Below are positions 34,629-44,308 of a stretch of DNA of 64,000 bases, piece by piece. The DNA is from Dipteris shenzhenensis (taxonomy: Eukaryota; Polypodiophyta; Polypodiopsida; Gleicheniales): the NCBI GenBank assembly GCA_047967505.1, contig CM106540.1. The stretch is one strand, 5' to 3'. The first letter of the stretch is position 1. The number at the start of each line of letters is the position of its first letter. The position numbers and the translations under genes were made by a program. The notes under the pieces were generated by a model. The model ran no database searches and was not told the origin of the DNA. It was given only the letters and a program-made list of their open reading frames with translations.

Positions 34629-36307
34629 TCAAGGGCATGTTGCTTCCTCTTCTATTTCCCAAAACTTTGAAGCGCATTTTTGTAAATGCTCACGCTGCTC
34701 TTCATTGAAGGGTTGAAGCTCTTTTTGTCCTGGTATGGTATCAATTTCTTCATCCCCTCCAACTTTAGTTGTATCATCTTTATGACTACTCTTAATGTCA
34801 TTTTGAATTTGACCAATTTGATCATCACTCAATCCACGCAAGCATCTAAACATTGAGACTGTGGGTTGCCTATGGCATTTTCCATCTTGTGAATATTTGC
34901 CTACAATGTAATCCTCAAGGATGGAGATCCAACCATCATAAATGGCATTGCTTGTGATGATCATATATACATCCTTCATGGCAAAGCTATTGCCCAATGT
35001 TACCTTGCTAGTGTCAATGAAATCCTGCAAAATATATGAATCCATTAGAATGCAATAATTAAGAAAATAGACTTGTAAAAAATGATTCATAATTGAAATC
35101 TATACTTACATCCCAATTCTCACGATCTCGATGTCCTTTTGCAAGCCCTTGTTGTGCTTTCTTGGGTCTGTTAAAGAGAATTCATTGTCTCCTCACCTGC
35201 TTAAGTATATCAATGTATGGAGATTGTCTCAAGATATTTTGAGACTCCAGGTTTGCCATCTTTGATATCTCCACACAAAAGTGTGTAGGAGAATTCACTA
35301 CAATCCTTGCCTAGCAGGTGCAGTAGTAGTTCTTTCTTTGGGCCATGATGTTATCATCATTAGATGTGAATATTTCAGCAACATATATTGAATGTTGTCC
35401 AGATAGTATCCAGTACTGGCACTTGGTTGGATCCTTTGTATCTACCCTTTCTAGGGGCTTCTTTGTTTCAGGATTGAAAGGCATTAAATCCGTTACAGTA
35501 GCACGAGGCCTAGAGTTATAATTGAAGTCTGCAGCAGGCTTCTCCACATGCTCTTTGTTCAACCCTCTATATACATAGCTTGGAGGAGCTTTTTGACATC
35601 TTGCAACTGGAATTGGAAATGTTGCATGCAAGCTGAATGGGTAGTATTTTTCATATTCCACCAAGCCTTATGGTTTCTTTTGCCCTTTTTTTCCTATGAC
35701 CTTTCCACTTGGCTCCAATTCACTACCACTGCTTCTTTCCACAACTGCTAGCATACCCTCTGGCGGTGTTTCTTCCTCTGGTACATCAATTATAGTTAGC
35801 TTTCCTTTCTTTGCCCCTTCTGTGCTACCACCTGGTGCTTGAATTATAGTCGACTTTCCTTTCTTTGTTCCTTCCCCACTATCTTCCCCATTCTTGTGCT
35901 TCTTTAATGTTACTGAAACTTTGTGATATGATTCAATGATTGTTGTCAGTGTGTCAATTTCATTTCCATCAACTGATTCAACACTTATCTAGCCTCTTGA
36001 GTGCATGTTGTCATCCACATTAGACTTCATACGAGATGCTTCATAATCACTGGGATCCAAGAGAAATTTCTTATTTTGATTTATAATGATCAATAATCCA
36101 ATGTCTCCCTCTTTTCCAACCACATCTTCTATGATTTGACGTACCAATCCAACACAAGTGTATGCACTTTTATTAGGTAACAAAACAAGTAAGTGAACTC
36201 GTGTGAACTATGCTCCCTCAATACTATATATGTCAAAGTACCAAGGTATGCTTTTTTCTCCAAATCCACTTACAACTTTCTCAACCTTCTTCACATTTGT
36301 GTCTTTC
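34629..36307 (-). pseudogene. Two-exon gene of unknown family with a possible ParB-like motif; five nonsense codons
   Basis: Exon A (36307-35110) and exon B (35024-34629, TGA stop) are joined by a canonical 85-bp intron (GTAAG...TTGCAG) with the frame kept. Exon A starts after an ACAG acceptor, so earlier exons probably exist. Readable parts are IPWYFDIYSIEGA, CVGLVRQIIEDVVGKEGDIG, a Lys-rich linker with a twice-repeated KKGK(S/L)TII, YVYRGLNKEHVEKPAADF, TDLMPFNPETKKPLERVD, YWILSGQHSIYVAEIF, ILRQSPYIDILKQVRRQ and RPKKAQQGLAKGHRDRENWD. Exon B has FIDTSKVTLGNSFAMKDVYM and an acidic C-terminus. The GQHS..A segment after a 'partner residue' list resembles the GxHR-type motif of ParB/sulfiredoxin-fold proteins, but this is a weak match. 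In-frame stops lie at 36208-36210, 35989-35991, 35668-35670, 35311-35313 and 35182-35184, with no frameshift. Confidence 0.55.
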
Positions 36308-36439
36308 CTGTAAAAAATCCAAGCAATATACAAACTATCATCTTCACAATGTTTAATGTTAGACAAAACACATTATCGATAAACATACCTCAAATAGAAT
36401 CGACAATTGACACTAGACATAGTGGTAGATTTGAGAACG

Positions 36440-37470
36440 CACCACGGTCTAGGGAGATTTGGCTGTGCGGCCAAATCTTATGGGCTTCTTTTAAAGCACC
36501 AGAAGGGGAGGTTTGGATGTGTGGCCAAATATTATGGGCTTCTTTCAAAGCACCAGAGTTTGGGGAGATTTGGCCTTGTGACCAGATCTTGTGGGCTTCT
36601 TTCAAAGCACTAGGGTCTAGAGAGATTTGGCCGTGCAGCCAAATCTTGCTAGCTTCTTTCAAATCGGTCAAATCTTTCTAGCTTCTTTTAAATCACCTAG
36701 GTCTAGCGAGATTTGGCCGTGTGGCCAAATCTTCTCAAAGCACTAGGGTTTGGGGAGATTTGGCCGTGCAACCAAATCTTTTCAAAGCACTAAGGTTTGG
36801 GGAGATTTGGCTGCGATGCCAAATCTTTCTAGCTTTTTGTAAATCACGAGGGTTTAGGGAGATTTGGCTATGTGGCCAAATCTTGCTAGCTTCTTTCTAA
36901 TCATGAGGGTATAGGATGCGGCCAAATCTTTTCAAAGCAGTAGGATTTGGGGAGATTTGGCTGTGATGACAAATCTTTCTAGCTTCTTTTAAATCACAAG
37001 GATTTAGGGAGATTTGGCTGTGCGGCCAAATCTTGCTATCTTCTTTCTAATCACAAGGCTCTAGGGAGATTTGGGCATGCGGCCAAATCTTGCTATCTTC
37101 TTTCTAATCACGAGGGTCTAGGGAGATTTGGTCTTGCAGCCAAATCTTTTCAAAGCAGCAGGGTTTGGGGACATTTGGCTATGATGCCAAATCTTTCTAG
37201 CTTCTTAAATCATGAGGATATAGGGAGACTTGGCTGTGCATCCAAATCTTGCTAGCTTCTTTCTAATCACAAGTGTCTAGGGAGATTTGGCCATGCGGCC
37301 AAATTTTTTCAAAGCAGCAAGGTATAGGGAGATTAAGTTGTGATGCCAAATCTTTATAGCTTCTTTCAAATCACCAAGATCTAGGGAGATTTGGCCATGC
37401 GGCCAAATCTTGTATGTTTTAAAAGAAGCCTGGAAGATTTGGCCGCATGGCCAAATCTCCCCATTTAAAA
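36440..37470. repeat. Hairpin-forming minisatellite, about 18-19 units
   Basis: Units alternate between about 58 and 48 bp. Almost every one carries AGATTTGGC, a short variable centre, then GCCAAATCT, an inverted repeat. Between them lie CTAGCTTCTTTC(A/T)AATCAC or TTTTCAAAGCA(G/C) spacers and GGGTCTAGGG or GGGTTTGGGG. The array ends in an inverted unit at about 37437-37470. Confidence 0.93.
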
Positions 37471-37620
37471 TTCAAAATTCAAATCTTAAGATTCAAATTT
37501 CAAATTTGAAAATTCAAAATTCAAAATCTTTGATTCAAATTTATAATTTTAAAATTCAAAATTGAAATTTTGAATCTTAGATACAAATTTCAAATTTCAA
37601 ATTTCAAATTTCAAGATTTG
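37450..37620. repeat. AT-rich TTCAAA/TTTGAA repeat tract
   Basis: Dense direct and inverted runs of ATTCAAA, AATTTCAAATTTC and similar words. It directly follows the hairpin array. Confidence 0.85.
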
Positions 37621-38133
37621 AAAGTCAAATCATATACTAAAGACCTTACTTTCAAATCACACTTCGAGATTCCTACTTTCAAATCACATAGTACAGTGGT
37701 TATTTTCAATCACATTTCATACTTTACAAGACTCTTGCTTTCAAATCGTGGTGTTTGGAAATGGAAAGGATGGAGGACATGCAAGAATTAGGTATACTTG
37801 CAATTTCTTTTGTTTTCTTACTTGGATGATTGAGTAGCCATTGTCATTCGTGAGCTTGTGCTCTTTGGATTTCAAGCAGGTAGGTGAATCTCTTCATTTC
37901 CTCAAAAAACCAATTCTCTTGTTGCATGCGGTAGTTGACTAAGACGAATTAAGAGGAGGGTAGATGGAGGTGCAGGGAGAGGAGGGTAGATGGAGGAATG
38001 GAGAGAAGGGGATAGACAGAGGGAGAGAGGAGATGTAGCAATCACAAGAGTTGTCTTTCTTGTTGGAAGATGGAAGAGGAGTTGAAGGGGAGAAGCAGAA
38101 GGGATTGGGGGAGAAGAAGAGCATGGAGAAGAC

Positions 38134-38500
38134 TTGCAAGAGCATGGGAGAAGACCTGGTCTAGGAATGGACGGAGAGGAGCGACTCAGAAGTAGGAGAA
38201 GCAGGATACAGCCAGAGACGAACGGAGACAAGAATTTTTCTAAAGGAGAGGAGTGCCTCAGAAGCAGGAAAAGTAGAATATCTCTAGAAATGGATGGAGG
38301 GGAGCATCTCAAAAGAGAGGAGCATCGCAGAAGCAAGATACAGCCAGAGACGGATAGAGAGAAGCATTTTCCTGATGGAGAGGAGCGCCTTAGAAGTAAG
38401 AGAAGCAAGATATTTCCAGAAATGGATGAAGAGGAGTGCCTTAGATAAGAGGAGTGTCGTAGAAGCAGGATATAGCCAGAGACTTGGATATTTGGTACAT
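38134..38500 (+). repeat. Coding-type minisatellite (EERLRSRRSRI repeats)
   Basis: A plus-strand frame (38134-38448) encodes repeats around EERLRSRRSRIQPETNGDK, EECLRSRKSRISLEMDGGE and EERLRSKRSKIFPEMDEEE. Each DNA unit holds GAGAGGAGCGNCT(C/T)AGAAG and AGCA(G/A)GATA. It is highly charged low-complexity protein if made. The minus strand is also open for 203 codons (Leu/Ser-rich) as a by-product. Confidence 0.6.
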
Positions 38501-38539
38501 GATGGGATGCCAAGGTCTAACACAACACTCTGCTAAATG

Positions 38540-39290
38540 CACTAACCTCAAGAGAAGCATTGGATTCTCACTATGTTTCTAATGACAAGCAACAACTTCA
38601 TCTTGGAGCAGTGGGTGGAACATTCAAAGACCTTGGGATAAAGTGCATCCACGATCATTAGATTGGCAACCAAGTGAAGGTGGCATTGAGTTGTGGAAGA
38701 GACATCCGGATGGTCATCCAATGCTACTAAGTGGAGAGCCACCTTGTGTAACCATGTTCGAGTATGTGAAGGATTAGTCAAATGTGATAGTTGGTATCAA
38801 GGAGTATGTACGCTTTTGGGAAAAATGGGCACACCTACAAAGTCCAAAAGCATCTGTTAAAAAAAATCTACAAGCCGGCAGTGAAGTACTGGAAGAACAT
38901 GATTGATGAGCTTGATAAACCAAACAATACTATAGAGGGCATGTACGAGAGATTTTGGCCAAAGACACAACATATTGATTGTGTGCAATTAGTATAGAGA
39001 TTGATTTATTCCATTCAAAGAGCAAAGCAAAAGTTTGGTTGATGATTCAAGACTATATGCAGGAGGTATCCCAGTCCAGAACGTGTTGAGTTTACCATAA
39101 CATATGACCAAAGAGAAAGATTACCACGATCCTTGCCAATAAGAGGTCTTTGCTTAAGAGGCAAGCACTAGCTAAGATTGCCAAGAGAGAGGGAGGACAA
39201 CCACCAAGGGGCCAGCCATACACCACTCATAAGTATGAGTAGAAGAAAGCCATGAAGGCACTGAAAGAGGATCCTGGTCTATAGCACGTG
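38540..39290 (+). pseudogene. Degenerate coding remnant of unknown family
   Basis: Plus-strand frames hold pieces that look like real protein broken by stops: LGAVGGTFKDLGIKCIHDH, EGGIELWKRHPDGHPMLLSG, MFEYVKD, EYVRFWEKWAHLQSPKASVK, MYERFWPKTQHIDCVQLV, SKAKVWLMIQDYMQEV and ITTILANKRSLLKRQALAKI. The frame changes at least twice. I do not recognise the family; a transposon-encoded protein is the likeliest source. Confidence 0.45.
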
Positions 39291-39984
39291 GAGGCATGAT
39301 GGGGAGCGATATGGAAACATGCATTTTGGATAAGGGGGTATTGCATCATGGGAGAGCACATGTGGCTTGGCTTTGTGCTATATGCATATACAAGAACTTT
39401 TTGGGCTATGAATTTAATATACACTCCTCTTATTTTTTGGGCATTCAATTTCCTTGTGCAATGTTTTATCGATGAATGCTTTATGATGTAATGTTTTGGA
39501 GTTGTAATGTTTTATTCGAAATTGTAATCGTCGGCTTGTATATGATCGTTTCATAATATATGAACTTCAAATTCTAGTACTTCGTCCCTTAACTCGTTTA
39601 ATAATATATAACGAATTACCAATAACTATATTAGATGTGCGTGGAGTTGTGCAAATTAAAATGTTGTTGGCTATAAGAATTGCATTGCACACTGTAGAAA
39701 TGGGATTCCTGCAACCACACAACATTCTGTTTCTTAAAAAAATAAAATCTATAAAGTGTCTATAAGCATGTCTTTTTTTTTTCTTTTTTCTTTTTTCTTT
39801 TTTGCAGAGCATCTAATAGCATGTCTCTTTGTTATATAGAGACACCTTTAGATGCAGGTCTGTAGACACGCTAATAGATATGCCCGTCAGTTTTTAAAAA
39901 AATTCAGTAAATAGGTCTATGGATGCATTGTGTTATTGTGCATGTTGTTTAAGAAAAACTCTAAAGGTCATCTAAATTGGTAGA
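39291..39984. other. No gene recognised
   Basis: AT-rich, with a T-rich (TTTTTTC)n patch at 39771-39805. Confidence 0.35.
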
Positions 39985-40195
39985 GTTTTTTTAAAAATAT
40001 TTTAATTGAACTTTTTGAAAAAAATTAATAGGATTTTATAATAACAGGAGGGGTTTTTAATTCAAATTTAGAAAAAGATCACAGTTCATAAGTAAAGAGG
40101 GGAGTTTTTATTAGGGGGAAAATTTTGGTCGAGGGGTTTTTTAAATACCTCTTGAACGCACGTGATAGAGAGGGTTTCTTAGTAGTGGATCCCCT
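39985..40195. repeat. Unclassified dispersed repeat, copy 1
   Basis: Shares TTCATAAGTAAAGAGG, TTTTTATT..GGGGGAAA, TTTTTTAAATACC, CTTGAA(C/T)GCACGTGATA and TTAGTAGTG with the copies near 47.7 and 48.6 kb. The left part is less well preserved. A partial relative lies at about 41540-41640. Confidence 0.75.
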
Positions 40196-40458
40196 GAGGT
40201 TATCAAGTCCAAAAGATAGACAAACTTTTTTACATCAAAATGTTCCTGCCCCTACATGGGGGGAAAGAGTGCTGTGAGCTGAAACTTCTATCCAAAGGTG
40301 GCCGAACTGATCTAGGCAAACTAACATGTAATTCAGTTAGTTTCATCCTTCAATACAACATGGGAGACAACTTTGATAACAATTATGCCTGGGATATGCA
40401 AGTAAGGGCACGGGCGCCTGCATTTCTGGGCTTTCCCTAGAAGCTCTTTAGCTGGTTG

Positions 40459-41310
40459 CTATAGGGTTTGAGTGGATTGCTCCCTTAACATAGTTTCTTT
40501 GTGTACTTTAGCCGAGGTGCTCTCCAAGTTAGCACGTGAAACTGGTCTTTTGAAAGGGGGTGGGCTTGGAGAGGCTATCTGCAGTCCTGTGGGAATAGCA
40601 ATTTCCTGAGCTTGTGCTAGTAGCACATTTTGCATTGCTATGCTCTCTTTAAAAGAATGGGAAGGAGCAGCAAGGAGAAGAGAGAAAGGGGGAGGGGTAG
40701 CACCTTGATTGGGTGCGAACAGCTCCTTGAGGAGTCGGGCTTTCTTGCTCTTGGTGCGGTGTCTACTCTTTGTCATTCACTTCTTTCTCTGCAAGTTCTC
40801 GTAGTTGAGCCAGTAGGTTGTTCTCTTCTTTGGCCAAGTCATCCTCTTTTAGGGTGAACATCTGTATCTGCATCTGGGCTATGAGGATTTTCTATAAAAT
40901 ATCACTTAGTTCCTAGTTACATACATAGATTTAGAAAGACATTAGTAGCATCAATAACATTGTCATTAAATACTTTTGCACACTGAGAAAACCAAATTGA
41001 TCAAAGTGTAGATGCTCGGGTGGCATTCCAAGTGGGGGGTGCTTTACTAGGCGTGTCACCTAGTAGAAGGCAAGCATAGTTAAGTGGCAGTCTGGCGAGC
41101 TAGTGCACTGAGGACCACAAGGTTCTGCAAAGTTTGAAATTAAGAAATAGGTGCCGTACATGTCCTCCTATGCACGTCTACATCTCTTCAGAATTTCGTC
41201 CCCATGCTCGACCCTTCATACTCTACTAGCTATCCAGACTCCTTTGTGCATGATTAGCCAAAGAAGGCAGGATTGCTTCTCAGAAATGTTCATATCCCAC
41301 ACCTTTTCAA
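40459..41310 (-). pseudogene. LINE C-terminal region with zf-RVT and coiled-coil tail
   Basis: Minus-strand order: EKQSCLLWLIMHKGVWIASR, VEHGDEILKRCRRA and EDMYGT (about 41150-41300), then LCRTLWSSVH, LNYACLLLGDTPSKAPPTWN and FNDNVIDATNVFLNLC (to about 40910). A strongly heptad-like tail follows, IAQMQMQMFTLKEDDLAKEE and NNLLAQLRELAEKEVND (40785-40890). After a frameshift comes KSRHRTKSKKARLLKELF, ending at 40459 with REQSTQTL. The first part is zf-RVT. The charged coiled-coil tail is additional to what I know of the family. Confidence 0.65.
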
Positions 41311-41904
41311 ATCTCTTGCTCCATGTTCCACTCGAGTCTCTCCTGTGCGCCCATTTCAGGTTGAGTGTCCTTATTATCTTTCTCAAGGGGGTCACTCACA
41401 AATATGTAAGCATGGAACGTGGGTTCAACAAAAGGGATTTTTGAAATATGAATTTTGCACATTTTAAACATACAAAAGGGTACCTTTTAAATGGGGTATT
41501 CACAGATTGCATAGAAAAAGGTTGCATTTTATTCATGAAAAAGTCATAGATAAGGGAATATTAAAGTAGGACTTGAATGCACGTGATATAGAGGATTTAC
41601 ATATAGTGAATCCCCCGAGTTATCTCTTCATGCCCTACCACCCAGATCGGGATAGGAGTCATCTAGTTTTGTCCTGCCCATCTGAATTCCCTCAAAGACG
41701 GTTCCATCTTCCATCTAGGTACCCTACTCTCAGTTCCATAGATCCCCCCCATATTTTTATTCCCTTCTTGTTAAGTCTAAGAGATCCTTTCAGTCCTCAT
41801 CACTTACCTGTGTGTTCTACCAGATTATAGAGAACCATACTAAATCTTGACTACAAAAGGTACCCGTCTTTCTTGACAAATGTAGGGTCGTGCTGCATGC
41901 CTAA
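41311..41904. other. No intact gene; partial dispersed repeat
   Basis: About 41540-41640 resembles the 3' part of the dispersed repeat (TTGAATGCACGTGATATAGAGG, then AGTGAATCCCCCGAG). Nothing else is recognised. Confidence 0.45.
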
Positions 41905-42995
41905 TTATTGACACGATGGATGAGCTTCTTGTCAAATTGGGAGAGTTGGCTTCATGTCTATCCAAGCTTAGGGATGGAGAAAATACATAAGATGAGGTGG
42001 CTGAGCCGATTCAAGGTAATATCAAAGATTTGTGAAATGCTAGAACCACTTTTGGTATGCTTGCATGAAGAAAGTGTGAGAGTTTTCAAAATGGTAGCAA
42101 ATTTCATATACATGCTGCACTTTTTGGGAGACATAATGGATCATCTTGTAAGCTTTGACATATGCTTTTCAAAAGCATTATGTGGATGTGACAACTATTT
42201 GTAGCCTTGTGGCCTCTACAATCACTATGATAGAGATGGAGTTCATGAGTCAAGATATGAACATGCAAGGTCATGATGGGTGCGGCTTTCCTTCTATACC
42301 AGAATTTGGATGTCAAGATGGTTGGTTATGCACAATGAGGAGCGCTTTGAAAGGTGATATGTATTATGGAGTGAGAATAGATAGATGTGTTATTGGAAGT
42401 GACCTTGTAGAAGCTCTTGAATTTCAACATGCATTTTGTGTTGAGGTTAGAAGCAGCTTGCAAGCTAGATTTTTTGAAAATGATATATTGGAGAGCTCCA
42501 AAGTCCTTGCTCCCTCTACATTTCCTTCAACTCAAGAGCTGAAAAGCTATGGAGGACAAGAACTAGGAGTGTTGGCACAACAATATGGGAATGATGCCAC
42601 ATTAGCAGATGGTATGCATGCTCTATGCATGTACAATGTGTGATTGTTGGAAGAGCCTTGAAGAGGGCATATCACATTTTCAAGATACAAGCAACATCAG
42701 ATTGGAAAGGCAAGTTTTGAAATACACATGGTGCTTCATTAACATAAACAAAGTGTTGTGTGAGAAGTATCCCATGCTTCTTCGAGTTGTAGAAATTGCC
42801 ATGTTGGAATGCAATAGCATAACTATTTGTGAAAGGGGGCTTTAGCATTCAGAACATCATTAAAAAGAAGTTAAGAAACATGCTGGAGTCAAAGAGCATG
42901 GTTGCTCTCATGCGGATTTCAAGTGATGGACCATCTTTACAAGAGTTTCTTTATGCAACCAGCAATTCAATTATGGTGAAATGCAGTAAAAACAT
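41905..42995 (+). pseudogene. hAT-like transposase remnant (ZNF862/KIAA1586-like)
   Basis: Plus-strand pieces in the expected order are MRWLSRFKVISKICEMLEPL, FIYMLHFLGDIMDHL and AFQKHYVDVTTICSLVAST with ITMIEMEF. Near the end come YPMLLRVVEIAMLE, CERG, FSIQNIIKKKLRNMLESKS and VALMRISSDGPSLQEFLY. The last part is the hAT C-terminal dimerisation block ('CERGFS..N.IK..LRN.L....L..LMRI...GP'). At least three frame changes and several stops break it. The N-terminal zinc finger and first catalytic part are missing, and no terminal inverted repeats were found. Confidence 0.7.
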
Positions 42996-44308
42996 GTAGA
43001 CATGTATAGAACTCAGAAGTTTAATGATGCATCTTCTTGACTCTTCATTTGTACTTGCTCTACTAAGAGTCATAACTAGCTATGCTGCTATACTTTGTGG
43101 ATGAACTCTATCTTAGTAGGGTTTCTACTTTTTGTTGGCTTTCCTTTTGATTATGGAGTTAGAATTGGTTATGTTAGTGGTCATTATTGCCTTGCTTCTA
43201 TTGTACTTTCTTCCAATAGAGTTTTTTTTAATGAACCACTAGTGAGCTGCAATATTAGCTTGCTCAACCGACTTCATGGATTAGGATTTTCAAAAAATAT
43301 TTGTCATGCATTCCCATGCAAGTTACAGAAATGGCCATAATCACCTCGACAACTCGCAGCTGCAGCTCGGAGATAAGGCTTTGTCCCGTATGGCGTTACG
43401 TATATCAGTAAAGACAGAAAGGTTTCAAGGTTCCCGAATCCCTCACCTTATCGACATTAACACTTAGTTTAATTTCCGTCGTCTTCTTCTGATGCTACGT
43501 AGTACGTACTACGTCGTTCGCTGAGCAAGATTCCCGAAGTCAATTTTGCGCACCTCATTGGTTCGCATCCCGCGATAAGGTTATGTTAAAGTAATCCCCC
43601 TGCAGGGTGGCAGGATGTGGCCTTACTCAGGCGGCCCAGTGCTTAAATTTGCTGCACACCTCTAGGCTTCATAAAAAAATCCGTGAAATCTTTGAAAAAA
43701 ATTCAAGCTTCAAAATGAAGATGACACTGAGTACAAATCCCTTTAAGTTGATGCACGGAGCGAGAATGATGCCAGGCCCTCCAGATTCGAGAGTAGGGGT
43801 GGGATACATATTAGTAGTATAGTAGACAAATTCTAACTAGTAACTATATGTATGTATATTATATGTTGAAGTCCTGGAGATAGGCTTGAGCTTCACGAAT
43901 GCTGCGCTGTTGAAATTATTGGGCGTCATATGAAGCCCAAAAGTCTAATGAAGCTCAATCTGTCCAGCAAATTTAAGCACGCTCAGGCCTCTCACCCACT
44001 AAACGGCATCTTGCAGATCGCCTATATAATCTGCCGTAGTCGCGAACGCACGTTTGCAAACAAATTATTGATGGGTCCAACGCTATCACAGCGTTTCAAA
44101 GGACAGCTAGCACGAGTTCGTCATGTTTAACCATATGGGAGATTGGGAGTGCACGACAACTGTGCAAATTAGCACCACACGACACACCTTTTGACTGCTA
44201 GCTTGGATTTCGTCCGTGGAAAGATAAGAGTGTACTCAAGAGAGAGTGTCAATGTACTGAAATATAAACAGATGGCTTTGCGCGATTCTGATCATCACGG
44301 ATGTTTAG
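42996..44308. other. Intergenic; 5' flank of the pectinesterase locus
   Basis: GC content rises from about 43360. A TATA-like AAATATAAACA is at about 44260. No other gene is recognised; the 71-codon frame at 43607-43822 is unassigned. Confidence 0.4.

Noticed and set aside
36440-37470. CRISPR-like array
   Set aside because: Repeats are degenerate and spacers are themselves repeated; the host is a plant. It is a minisatellite.
37902-38513. 203-codon Leu/Ser-rich minus frame
   Set aside because: Complement of the charged minisatellite; it looks like a membrane protein only because of repeat composition.
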